Shown in pieces: positions 23,514 through 34,231 of a DNA stretch of 64,000 nt (positions are counted from its first letter, which is position 1; every line of letters starts with the position of its first letter). The position numbers and the translations under genes were made by a program. The notes below the pieces were generated by a model. It was not told the origin of the DNA, searched no databases, and saw only the letters and a list, made by a program, of their open reading frames with translations. Location: contig JAXCGZ010017003.1 in the NCBI GenBank assembly GCA_037179515.1, positions 181,065 to 245,064 on the forward strand, read 5' to 3'. The stretch comes from Halocaridina rubra. Its lineage: Eukaryota; Arthropoda; Malacostraca; Decapoda; Atyidae.

Positions 23514-24322
23514 TCCAGGTTAATGACACAGCAGCGTCGTATTTGGGGTGTTCCTTTAGCAACCCGCACACGAACGACTTTGCTGGTAAAATCTTCATCC
23601 CTGACGAATCTCTCGTCAACAAGTATGCCATTGGCCCCTGTGTCAAGGGCTATCTCAGCTTCCACACCATTTATGGTTTCTATGCATTTTGGGATCATTT
23701 CCAGATCATCATGTTCGATGAATTCCACATTGGCAAGTTTGTGTGGTGGTTCCTCGGCATTATCCTCATTGGCCCTTTCTGGCCCTGTTTCCACAACATG
23801 GGCTGAGTGAGTGGCCAGACGGCTATGTGGGCCGCCGCTGTGTGAGGGAGCGTGGTGGCTCTTAGAGTTTGGCTGAAAACCCTGGGAAGGTGGAGTAGAG
23901 TAATGGCCATTGACTATGAACTGCTGAGGCTTAGGTCTTACCGGGTCATCCTTCTTGAGTGTGGGTGCATGGCCATAATAAGGCTTATGAGTGTGAGGAG
24001 GATGAGCTGGACGATTGAAGTTCTGCGAGGGGCTCTTGTGCTTCCCGTTCCTGTAATGTCTATTTCCGGATAAAGGACTACTGTCTGGGATTCCTGCTCG
24101 AAGCCGAGCAAGTGCAAGCTCATGATCACGTTGTGCTTTTGCCTCATCACGTTGTGCTTGTGCCTCATCACTTGCTCTCTTCTCTGGCATATCTCGGCGT
24201 TCAACCATCTTCTCATGAGCCCATTCGAAGAGCTTCTGTCTTGGGGAAAAACCGTATCTCTCACCCCTAGCAATCATTATGTCCAGGTAACGCTCCTCAT
24301 CGAATGTTTTGATGGTTTCCAT
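23450..24322 (-). CDS. A2 gag-protease, capsid-deleted
   Basis: 290 codons from ATG 24322. The N-terminus METIKTFDEERYLDI is shared with A3. Residues about 45-75 form an Ala/Gln/Arg/Glu-rich predicted coiled coil. After residue about 85 the frame jumps straight to a Pro/Asn/His-rich segment because about 590 bp present in A1 are absent. Protease follows, with IALDTGANGILVDERF (DTG active site intact). The deletion is in frame and identical in A3. Without the central gag region the protein probably cannot build a particle on its own. Confidence 0.75.
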   Translation of the reverse strand: METIKTFDEERYLDIMIARGERYGFSPRQKLFEWAHEKMVERRDMPEKRASDEAQAQRDEAKAQRDHELALARLRAGIPDSSPLSGNRHYRNGKHKSPSQNFNRPAHPPHTHKPYYGHAPTLKKDDPVRPKPQQFIVNGHYSTPPSQGFQPNSKSHHAPSHSGGPHSRLATHSAHVVETGPERANEDNAEEPPHKLANVEFIEHDDLEMIPKCIETINGVEAEIALDTGANGILVDERFVRDEDFTSKVVRVRVAKGTPQIRRCCVINLDCKYYKGKAPAVAMIGLMYLS

Positions 24323-25862
24323 GTTTGTTTCCTAAACAGTCAATAACGAAGTGCTAAAACAACCACAAAAAAAAACAAATCTCTACAATACAGTAGTAGA
24401 AAAAAAATGAAAGAACCACACAACACCAAGGAGAGAAAAAAAAATTCAACACCACAGTTCAAACTCAAACGTAAAAGTGATCTCAAAATCTCACCATAAA
24501 AGTGACTCAAAATACAATCAAGTGCAACAGCAACAAAATGTTGCAAAACAGTGCATGAAACACTGGTAATACAGGATGGCAGTCGTGCCTGCTTAACAGC
24601 AATATGTGGCAGTACCTGCGGTTATGGTGCAAATGAAAGGAATGAGCAACACAATCAAGTGCAACAGCAACAAAATGTTGCAAAACAGTGAATGAAATAC
24701 TGGTAATACAGAATGGCAGTCGTGCCTGCTTAGCAGCAATATGTGGCAGTACCTGCGGTTATCGTGCAAATGAAAGGAATGAGCAACACAATCAAGTGCA
24801 ACAGCAACAAAATGTTGCAAAACAGTGCATGAAACACTGGTAATACAGAATGGCAGTTGTGCCTGCTTAACAGCAGTACATGGCAGTACCTGCGGTTATC
24901 GTGCAAATAAAAGGAATGAGCAACACAATCAAGTGCAACAGCAACAAAATGTTGCAAAACAGTGCATGAAACACTGGTAATACAGGATGGTAGTCGTGCC
25001 TGCTTAACAGCAATACGTGGCAGTACCTGCGGTTATGGTGCAAATGAAAGGAATGAGCAACAACGAATTTTACCAACTAGCACCCAGTGCCTGAGAGTAC
25101 AAACAAGTACAGTATAGCGGTCGTGCCTGCGTATGAGCGCGTATATGGCAGTACCCACAAATAAAATGTCGTAAGTAAAATTCTGGAGTGTTGCCAAAAG
25201 GGCACAGATCCTATGCAAAATACACCAACGATAAGCTAACAGCTTACTAGGCAGCCAGATTACACATGTCTACTAGTAATGAGAAAATTTATTTTCAAGT
25301 GACAACTCAGACACATGAAAGGCTTAGCCCAGGCTCAATAAATGACACCAAAGTTTTTCTTCCCAATCTATGAGCAGTCAATGCTTGAATATAAAACACA
25401 ATTATAAGCAAAATACTTAATATGCTTTCTCCCAATTCCTAAATCCCAAGGAAATATAAACAATTCCTAATAAGTATCACCCTTTAACGGATATATAAAA
25501 CACGAATGCTTTAAAACTCAATCTTATCACGCAAATAAATGAAATTTTAAATAACACGTCTCCTCGTCATGCAAAATTTCTTATTTCTGTTACCACATAA
25601 TCTCATGTAGATTTTCTGAAATATTGTTTACCACATGGGAAAAAAGAAAATATGAGTTACCATAATCAATATTGAAAATAAAATAAAAATTGCTTATGCG
25701 CAACGTCTCTAGCGCGAAAATTTTCGTGTGCAGCCTAAGATTCATTCATTTCAATAATCGAGCCAATTGTAATCGGGTTTCATGTGCAATGTTAAAAAGC
25801 AAAATAAAAATAAATTTATAAAATCAGTCTGCCTGTTCGTGTCCCTGTTCGGGCGACAATCT
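24323..25862 (-). other. A2 leader with primer-binding site
   Basis: Noncoding leader between gag and LTR. The primer-binding site at 25841-25858 (coding strand TGTCGCCCGAACAGGGAC) has one mismatch to the A3 site. It contains four 137-bp tandem units and one 81-bp unit. Confidence 0.75.
24514..25062. repeat. 137-bp tandem repeat, about 4 units (A2 leader)
   Basis: Units recur at 137-bp steps, for example the block GCAACAAAATGTTGCAAAAC at about 24529, 24667, 24803 and 24940. Copies are nearly identical. 137 is not a multiple of 3 and no product is shared among frames, so this is not a coding repeat. Confidence 0.85.
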
Positions 25863-27789
25863 TGTTGGGGTTAGGATGGTTGAGTGTTGTTAAGATTCTG
25901 TTTTACTATGGGGACTCAAAGTACCGAGCTTGGTTAAGAGCTCACAAACAGACAGGACAGATATTTGTACTTGAACACCCCATCTCTTTTACCATTAGTT
26001 GGTTAAATGAAACTCAGAATTCAACTTCCTTTTAATTTTGGAAATGCAATGACATTAAAAGAATTGAATTTTCAAATTAAATTTTATGAAATGCTGCCTC
26101 GAATCCTGGAGGTGGTGAGCACGATTTCGTTTCCCAGCACCACGAACGTATGCCAAGACTTTGGCCTCAGCTCGATGATTACCTCTGTCACACAGGCAGA
26201 GTAGAATACAGGACACTGCAATTTCAGAAACAGAAATGACACACTGTTTATAATGGGAAACTGAGAGCATGAGCACACATATAATGAGTTTCCAATGTCA
26301 TTCTACTGGATGAAAATATATTGGTTATACACAGCTAACCAGAAATATTTATGCTACCATAATAGCATACAAAACCATTAATTCTTTACTGGTTTTAGAG
26401 GAAAACAATTTATTCACAATAAATGAAGAATAAGCAAGACAAATACAGTACTGTATGTATTCCTTAAATTGTGGGCAACCACAAAAGTTGCAATTCTTAT
26501 TACTGATTTACATTTAATATGGTAAAACACTCTATTTAGGATAAAGGAAGAATCTACGAGATAAATACACTATTCATTCACTTTTGGTTATCAAGAACTT
26601 TGCAATGAAAAAAAGGGTGCAAAACCACCTTTTGAGGTATTTGCAACTTATAATTCAAAACACTTTATCCCCAACATATGAGGAATTAGCAAGATAAATA
26701 CAGTATGCATTCATTAAATTGTGGTTAACAGAAAATATTTGCAAAGCCAACAGGGTAAAATTACCTTTTAATTATTTGCAGTTTATAGCATAAAACACTT
26801 TAGCTAAATGATTAATTATTTGCAGTTTATATAGCAAATAGCTTTATTGACGAGTTTTTGACGTAAAACACTTTATTTACGATGATAGAAAGAGGTGAAA
26901 TGAAATTAGAATTTATTAGGAAAAGAGATTGATTTTTACGGGCTCATAACCAGTCTTCAGAGGATGAGATTTTCGTTTATCACATTCAATGAAAAGAAAC
27001 TTCTTAGCAATGTATATCAGCTGTAATTTCTAGGTTAAGGAATTAACTTTGGCAAGTGAGATTCCAATTAGGTAATCTACAAAATTTCGTTTGTATGGGA
27101 ATGGAATCTGAGAAAAAATTCGTAAGATTTAGCCAGTAACGAATGTAACTAATTCTCGAAAAACCAATTTGCTTGACCCACGAGCTTTACCATACACTAC
27201 CCCTCACCTTGTTGTGCCAGATGAATTCCTGTGAAGATGCCACGTAAATAAGGTTTGAAATAAACTTAGACTGCTCAGGCGAGATGTTGCCTCTTGGAAG
27301 TTTGGGTGCCAAAAGAGAGTGTCTCATTGTCCCTCATGGTGAGTTCATCTGTAGGATACATTTCTAGAGCAGTAACTGGCTCTGATATCATTTAAGGACT
27401 ATTTTAGTGGTGGTCCCTGGCAGGCAATTATAGCAGAGATGCAAGGGAGAGACAGTATTTTTAGGTGCAACAAGTGGAAGCAAATAAAATAAAACGAGAA
27501 TAATAATGAAAAGTTAGGTTGCTGGTAAACAATCTCCAGAATGTTCTTGGCTCGTAGCAGACGGAAAATAGGAGCAGCCTTTATATCGGGACTATACTTC
27601 TACACGTACAAGAAGAGTAAATAAGGTATATTTAAAATTAGCTATAATATAAACTGCAAATAATCATAATCTGCAAAGGTCAAGAAGTGGGAATTATTTT
27701 TTTAGTTAGAAAATAACAGTTAATTTACTAAATTAATTAATAAGGCATCTAACAGCCTTTGGTGACTTTGAGCAAAACACTCTGTCACA
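25863..27789 (-). repeat. A2 5' LTR
   Basis: 1927 bp with TGTGACAGAG...CCCCAACA ends on the coding strand. The left boundary is 4 bp from the primer-binding site; the right boundary is followed by the TACTC duplication. Confidence 0.95.
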
Positions 27790-28098
27790 TACTCTATTTC
27801 TTCTCAATAAACCAGCATCAGTTGAAATTTCATAAGATCTCTCGTCTAAACGTTCCTTTACAATACCTTTTTCCCAGGCTTTCTTTCCCATTACAGTAGG
27901 TTTTATTCTCACAACATCATCTTCCTGTAAAGGATCAAGATCTTTGGCATGCACTTTGTAATATTTAGCGGACCAGCTATTTCTATAATGTCTGTTAGTC
28001 TTAATTTTATCTACATTGATCTCAGATGGTTTCAGCAACTTTGAAGAAACTGGGAGAAGAGTACGTGTGCGTCTCCCTAGGCTTTTTTGAGCCGGACT
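27790..28098 (-). pseudogene. B1 integrase C-terminal region (5' of A2 insertion)
   Basis: Encodes a beta-rich integrase tail (QEDDVVRIKPTVMGKKAWEK ... GLLRRNRV) in the same frame as the integrase core, after the TAA at 28099-28101. Cut at 27790 by A2. Confidence 0.8.
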
Positions 28099-28635
28099 TT
28101 ATTCATCACTGTGAGACGGACAATTACGGTTGTCTAATATTGCCAAATAAGGGTCATTATTGCTTTCTATGGCTTTTCTGAGTATGGACTTTGCAGTTTT
28201 TACAGCGGATTCTGCCTGTCCATTAGACTGAGGATGTTTAGGGCTTGATGTACAATGTTCTATATCCCAAACTTTTATAAAATTCTGAAATAAATCACTT
28301 GTAAATTGAGTTCCACAGTCACTAGCTAAGATGGAAGGAGTACCATACCTTGCAAAATGTGCTTTTAGCTTACGTATAACAATAGATGCTTTTATATCTT
28401 CTAACCTATCAATTTCCCAGAAATTACTAAAATAGCCTACTGTTACAAGATAAAACTTGTTACTCAATTCAAAAATATCTGTGCCAACTTTCTCCCATGG
28501 CCTATCAGACACTTCATGTGGCAGAAGAGTTTCTTTCTGCTGAGATTTTTGAAATTTACGACAGATTTCACATTGAGAAATATGTTCTTTAATATCACCA
28601 TTCATACCTGGCCAATATACACACTCAAGAGCTCT
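28099..28635 (-). CDS. B1 integrase core
   Basis: 168 codons. The zinc-domain CEIC pair (ISQCEICRKF) is followed by the DDE core: GTDIFELS (first Asp), SDCGTQFTS (second Asp) and SNGQAESAVK (Glu). It ends in a TAA at 28099-28101 that is present at the same codon in B2, after which the frame stays open. Upstream, one TGA at about 28636 separates it from the RNase H frame. Confidence 0.85.
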   Translation of the reverse strand, partial: RALECVYWPGMNGDIKEHISQCEICRKFQKSQQKETLLPHEVSDRPWEKVGTDIFELSNKFYLVTVGYFSNFWEIDRLEDIKASIVIRKLKAHFARYGTPSILASDCGTQFTSDLFQNFIKVWDIEHCTSSPKHPQSNGQAESAVKTAKSILRKAIESNNDPYLAILDNRNCPSHSDE

Positions 28636-29440
28636 TCATAGACAACTTTCTACGCAAATGTGACAAGAGTGAATAGCCTGTTTAATTTCTTTCCTCAAAT
28701 TGGCAGGAATCACAACTCTATCACCTTTAATTACAAGTCCATTCTGTATAGATAGTTCATCTCTGATATGATAATAAGGCAAAACAGTTATAGGTACATT
28801 ACATTTATACTCTGGCCACCCATTTGTTATCATATTTGTCATTTCAAGCAAAATTTCATCACTGGCCCCAGCATCACGAATTTTCTTTAACCTGTCTTCC
28901 CTAATACACAAATAAGATACAACATTAACATATTCAAAATAATTACCATTTTCAGTTTCACTAAGAAATGATCGAGACAGCAAATCTGCTATATGCATGT
29001 TCTTACCAGCAGTATGCTTAAGTTCAGTATCGTATTGTTGTGCAGTCAATAACATGCCTTGTAGCCTCTTTGGTGCTCTATCTAATGGTCTCAAGATTAT
29101 ACTCTGAAGTGGTTTGTGATCAGTTATAACCAAAGTATGTTGTCCAAAAGTGTACTGATGGAATTTTTTTAAAGCAAACACAATAGCCAGCATTTCTTTC
29201 TCTATCTGAGCATACCTTGTTTCCGTGTCAGTTAGAGCTCTGCTTGCATAAGACAACGGTCTACCACCTTACATTAGAACTGCACCAAGTCCACATTTGC
29301 TAGCATCACACTGTATAACTAACTGTTTATTTTGACCATAATAAGCAAGAATTGGAATCTTAGTAATGCAACACTTAATTTTCTCAAAAGCTCTAGCCTC
29401 TTCATCACCCTAACACCATTCTTTGTCTTTACATAAAAGT
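28636..29440 (-). pseudogene. B1 RT C-terminus, RNase H and start of integrase zinc domain
   Basis: 29257-29440 holds the RT end and start of RNase H (IQCDASKCGLGAVLM) with in-frame stops near 29410 and 29272. 29256-28636 is open, with RNase H (IEKEMLAIVFAL, VITDHKPLQ, MHIADLLSR) followed by the zinc domain's first half. The RT is cut at 29440 by the BEL insertion and resumes at 39459. Confidence 0.85.
29433..29440. repeat. Target-site duplication of BEL insertion, left copy
   Basis: ATAAAAGT, repeated at 39451-39458 across the BEL element. LTR insertions usually give 4-6 bp, so part of this 8-bp match may be chance. Confidence 0.6.
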
Positions 29441-30352
29441 TGTGGTGACTATTCCCCGAATGCCTGCTTTCACCTGGTCAATGAATAGTCTACTCTCAGT
29501 TTTTTGCAGGCTACCGTACACAAAAAATATTTACTCCACCAACTTCAAATAAAGTTGGGCTAAAACTTACTGGCTTATAATTAAATATAAGACAAACTGT
29601 ACGGTACTAAAGGGGAAGGGCATGAGTTACGTTTGCTTAATAGTTAGTGGAGAACTCCCACTGGTTAATAACACAAATACACTAAATAATATTAACTGAA
29701 CACTGCATAAATCCAGGCTTAAATGAAAGACTCATCGCTAAAATATAAAAATATATTGAAAAAAAGTTAATATTATAATGGAGCAATATTTCAGCCCAAA
29801 AGAAAAGGTTAAATTTTACAAAAATAACAAAGAGTTATAGCTCCAGGCACGACTGCTGGACACATCAAAACAAACAACACTTAATAACGAAATAATAATT
29901 GTTCAAAATCCAAAAACTTTATGCAATATTAAAACACGGTCACTGCTTGGCAAATTCGACAGCACTAGTCCAAGGGGCGAAATGGGAGGCTCATAAATTT
30001 ACACGAATTTTACGAGTCTCTAACAATAGCTCATCACCTGGTGCCGTCCTCAGAAAGAGTCCTCGTCCGTTCTGTAAACAAAGCAGACGAGCATCACATT
30101 CTAAAATAAAAGGATATAATTTTATCATATTATACATAATTAAGGATTTCCTAAGATTTAGATTAGCTTTACAAACAAATTCCAATTATTCATGAGAAAA
30201 TGATGAATTAATGACAAAATAAATGATTGGTTTAATATAGTCTTTCAAACGAATATATACATGTAGGCTGATGCAATGCTAATTATGGTATTACAATAAA
30301 ACACACACAAGGTATAACTAATGAAACTGTGTGTGATAGACAGATCACCACA
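29441..30352 (-). repeat. BEL 3' LTR
   Basis: 912 bp. Coding strand TGTGGTGATC...AGTCACCACA with 8-bp inverted ends (TGTGGTGA/TCACCACA). It matches the solo LTR at 54703-55588 over its length. Confidence 0.9.
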
Positions 30353-30429
30353 CTCTACCCCCAAAAAGGGTAGGAAGCTAAATAAATCACATGTACAAAC
30401 ATAATAAAGTGTAAAACAAAAACAGAAAC
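30353..30429 (-). other. BEL polypurine tract and end of pol
   Basis: On the coding strand a tract TTTTTGGGGGTAGAG directly precedes the LTR (30353-30367). Further upstream (about 30390-30429) are the last codons and stop of the BEL pol frame, severed from the rest by the B2 insertion. Confidence 0.75.
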
Positions 30430-30611
30430 TGTTACAATATTTGATATAATTGTTATTTTGTTAATGACCGCATCCATGTTTTGTTTACATTGAAAGTAAT
30501 AAAGATGCCCACTAGGTGGCAGACAAGAACGTTCATAATGCCCATTCAGTCTCCTATATTATTATGCCTCATTTATCTATAAATATCTCCAAATTTAAGG
30601 AGCATCAAACA
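30430..30611 (+). repeat. B2 5' LTR
   Basis: TGTTACAATATTTG...GCATCAAACA, 182 bp; 19 bp shorter than the B1 LTRs. Confidence 0.95.
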
Positions 30612-30724
30612 TGGTGGCAGCGCTCAATAGACTAAGTATGGTTTGCTGTTCATTTTGAATATAAGGCATTACGTATTATCCAGGATCTTTCTGTTAGATT
30701 AAGTAAATAAGACTACCAACCGAC

Positions 30725-32587
30725 ATGGCGACCGCTAATCTAGCCCCTCCAGATAAATTCGCATTAAAGAGCGAAAGTGAGCAAGATTGGCGATTTTTTC
30801 GTCAAAAATTCGAGCTGTATATACTTGCAGCGGGTTTAAATGATAAACCAAGTGAAGTGAAGGTAGCATTACTTTTGACCCATGGGGGTGACGAATTGCT
30901 TCGAGTGTATAATGCTATAGAGTTTGGTCCCGTTATTGTAGGGGAGAGTGGATCTCGTGATGACCCTAGCAAGGACTTAAACGTGGTATTACAGAAGCTA
31001 GATGATCATTTTGCCCCTAGGAAGCTAATAATAGCATCAAGATATAGGTTTAGATGCTGTACTCAGAAAGCTGATGAGAACCTGGATGAATTTATTACTA
31101 GAATAAAAACTATGGTTAAGGATTGTGATTTTGCAGCAGAAAAAGATGAGGCAATTCGTGATCAAATTGTTTTTGGCTGTAAAGAAGATAAACTCAGAGA
31201 GAAATTTCTGAGAGAAGAATGTATTTCACTGATAGATACGCTCAAAATTTGTGAGGCACATCAAGCATCGCAGAGACAAATGCAAATGATAAAAAGTGAA
31301 AATACAGCAAAGTCGGTCATAAATAAAGTTAAATCGACAAAGAACTTTAAGCAGAGTAGGCCTAGTAGAAATTCAGCAGACCGAAAGAGTGAGGACCCAA
31401 GTTTTGTGAACAAGGACCAGTATAGGCCTAAGTCAAACCAAAGTTTGTCAACGAAGGATACGGCTCTACGAAAATGTAAGTTCTGCGGAACAAGACACGT
31501 GTGGAGTAAGAAGAAATGTCCAGCCTATGGAGAGAGATGCAACTACTGCAACAGGCTGAATCACTTTGAATCTCAATGTGAAATCTGTTGCAAATTTCAA
31601 AAATCTCAGCAGAAAGAAACTCTTATGCCACATGAAGTGTCTGATAGGCCATGGGAGAAAGTTGGCACAGATATTTTTGAATTGAGTAATCAGTTTTATC
31701 TTGTAACAGTAGACTATTTCAGTAATTTTTGGGAAATTGATAGGTTAGAAGATATAAAAACATCTACTGTTATACGTAAGCTAAAAGCACATTTTGCAAG
31801 GTATGGTACTCCTTCCATCTTAGTTAGTGACTGTGGAACTCAATTTACAAGTGATATATTTCAGAATTTTATAAGAGTGTGGGATATAGAACATTGTACG
31901 TCAAGCCCTAAACATCCTCAGTCTAATGGACAGGCAGAATCCGCTGTAAAAACTGCAAAGTCCATACTCAGAAAAGCCATAGAAAGCAATAATGACCCTT
32001 ATTTGGCAATATTAGACAACCGTAATTGTCCGTCTCACAGTGATGAATAAAGTCCGGCTCAAAAAAGCCTAGGGAGACGCACACGTACTCTTCTCCCAGT
32101 TTCTTCAAAGTTGTTGAAACCATCTGAGATCAATGTAGATAAAATTAAGGTTAACAGACATTATAGAAATAGCAGGTCCGCTAAATATTACAATGTGCAT
32201 GCCAAAGATCTTGATCCTTTACAGGAAGATGATGTTGTGAGAATAAAACCCACTGTAATGGGAAAGAAAGCTTGGGAAAAAGGTATTGTGAAGGAACGTT
32301 TAGACGAGAGATCTTATGAAATTTCAACTGATGCTGGTTTATTGAGAAGAAATAGAGTAGACCTTAATAAGTCAAATGAAAGAAATGTTTCGTATCACAG
32401 TAGTGAAGATTCTAGTAATGTAGTACAAAGTCAGCAACAGGTTGAAATTCCACAGGATAAACATGTAAACCCAACAAGTGAGAATCTCAGAGTTCAAGAG
32501 TCTTTCACTCCTCAAAAGAGAATCACAAGGAGTACAAGGAATATTTTACCCTCTAAATATAATGATTTTGTTGTTTACAAAGAGTGA
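30725..32587 (+). CDS. B2 Gag-integrase fusion ORF with one internal UAA
   Basis: From ATG 30725: Gag residues 1 to about 280, including the zinc-knuckle pair CKFCGTRHVWSKKKC and CNYCNRLNHFESQC. At about residue 285 the sequence passes directly into the integrase zinc-domain CEIC pair and the DDE core (GTDIFELS, SDCGTQFTS, SNGQAESAVK). The first stop is TAA 32048-32050; the same frame then stays open to TGA 32585-32587 and encodes the integrase tail. The junction is at TCTCAATGT, which occurs in both parent segments (B1 gag near 40728 and integrase near 28578). No protease or RT. Whether the UAA is read through is unknown. Confidence 0.85.
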
Positions 32588-32643
32588 TTTATTTTTCGTT
32601 TTCAAGATGATAACTTATTTTTTTTTCTTCATAAAAAGAGGGA

Positions 32644-32825
32644 TGTTACAATATTTGATATAATTGTTATTTTGTTAATGACCGCATCCATGTTTTGTTT
32701 ACATTGAAAGTAATAAAGATGCCCACTAGGTGGCAGACAAGAACGTTCATAATGCCCTTTCAGTCTCCTATATTATTATGCCTCATTTATCTATAAATAT
32801 CTCCAAATTTAAGGAGCATCAAACA
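32644..32825 (+). repeat. B2 3' LTR with preceding polypurine tract
   Basis: 182 bp. AAAAAGAGGGA immediately upstream (32633-32643) is the plus-strand primer site, as in B1. Confidence 0.95.
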
Positions 32826-34195
32826 GAAACTTTAAAGGCATCATTTGCAACCTATCCTCTGCAATTAGATCTCTACGCAGTTTTTCAGCTCGACAAGCTG
32901 CTTGACGTCTAGGTCTTGGTGGTGCACTAGGTACAACTGAAGGATTGAGTGGATCTACTGGTTCTACTTCAGGAGCAACTTCCTGATGTAGTTCTAAGGG
33001 AATGAGTTTAGAAAGAGGTCTTACATACTCTCCATCAACTGTGCGGAGAAACACACTGCGTACAATACCATCTCTCCCCTTTATCAACTGGGTTACTAAT
33101 CCTAAAGGATAACTGGATCTTGTTTTGTTCTCGGTTTCTATAAGAACTAACTCACCAACTTGAACTGTACATGGTTCGTCTTTGGCGCACGTTAAATGTC
33201 TTTCTCGGAGTGAAGTGAGGTAGGAATCCATCCACACCTTTTCATACTTCTTCAACATATCCAAGAGTCTAGAATACTGAACTCTCAAATCCAACGATTC
33301 TCCAAAGGGAATATCTGCTCCAAAGGAATTGAGAGGTGGGAACAGAGTTACTGTCCTTCCATAGATTAAATGAGAGGGAGTGAGATACTCATCTCGAATA
33401 TCTTCCGACAAATACGTAAGAGGTCGGGAGTTGATAACACATTCTATTTCACACAAGATGGTATGTAACTCAATAAAGGAAATACGCTTCTTGTAGAGAG
33501 ACTTATGAAGACTACTCTTAACACAACCTATGAGCCTTTCAAAGAAACCACCGCTCCATGGAGAACGAGGGGTATTGAACTTCCAAAAAATGTCATTATC
33601 TTTCATGCAAGCTTTGACTTCAGGCTCATCCTTAATGTCACTGAGGAATCGTTCTGCACCTCGAAAATTAGTACCATTATCAGAAAAGATAATGGAAGGA
33701 ATTCCAAATCTAGAAGCAAATCTGCGAAATGCAAACAAAAATTCTAAGGTGGTTAAAGAACTACACAACTCTAAATGTACTGCTCTTGGTGTAGTGCATG
33801 TGAATAAACACACATAAAGCTTCTCACTGTAGTTACTCGTAGTTGTAGAGTCCAAAATAGTGATAGAACCAGTAAAATCCACTCCAACTGAGTTGAAGGG
33901 TCTAACAAATCTGACTCTTTCCTCTGGTAAAGGAGGGGGACCTGGTTGAGAGATCGTCTTGCCAACTGTTTAATATTTTCTTCACAATAACTCTACCTTT
34001 AGAGATCCAAAACTGCTTCCTAAGTCCTGACAACATTTGTCCTAATCCACAATGATGATGTTGAATATGATAATGAACTATTATAAGTTTGGTCAATGGA
34101 TGTTTGGCAGGTAAGTAAATTGGAAATTGTGCTTCAGGAGATAGATCTGAATTCTGTAATCTACTGCCACAACAAATTAACTGATCTTCGTTCAA
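32826..34195 (-). pseudogene. BEL integrase
   Basis: Two frames. 34195-33902 holds the first half of the zinc domain (HYHIQHHHCGLGQ). 33882-32826 holds the DDE core (VDFTGSITIL, FSDNGTNFRGAE, SPWSGGFFERLI) and the C-terminal domain ending in a Pro/Arg-rich tail. A small deletion plus frameshift near 33960 removes the second Cys pair of the zinc domain. Pao-type integrases carry exactly this SDNGTNF...PWxGGxxER pattern. Confidence 0.85.
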
Positions 34196-34231
34196 ATGTA
34201 AATCTAATTGTTTGACTTAATTCATGAGTTC

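Larger units (their letters stand above)
17628..27789 (-). mobile_element. Copy A2: full-length Gmr1-like gypsy element inserted in B1
   Basis: 10,162 bp with 1946-bp and 1927-bp LTRs, flanked by the exact 5-bp TSD TACTC (17623-17627 and 27790-27794). Removing it rejoins B1 sequence exactly as in the B2 copy. Order in coding direction: LTR, primer-binding site, leader with 137-bp repeats, gag-protease, integrase, GPY/F module, RT, RNase H, LTR. Damage is light: three frameshifts (near 23460, 22795, 22285) and two in-frame stops between RT and RNase H. LTRs are about 98% identical over the first 245 bp by eye. Confidence 0.95.
30430..32825 (+). mobile_element. Element B2: recent, internally deleted B-family copy encoding Gag-integrase
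   Basis: 2396 bp with 182-bp LTRs at 30430-30611 and 32644-32825 (1 difference) and the exact TSD GAAAC (30425-30429, 32826-32830). Inserted about 15 codons before the end of the BEL pol frame. The primer-binding site starts right after the 5' LTR (TGGTGGCAGCG, matching the complement of a tRNA-Leu 3' end). Protease, RT and RNase H are deleted, so it must use enzymes from other elements. Confidence 0.95.

Noticed and set aside
24593..25218. Cys/His-rich short ORFs repeated at 137-bp steps
   Set aside because: The repeat length is not a multiple of 3 and the ORFs sit in the untranslated leader; they are a by-product of the tandem repeat.
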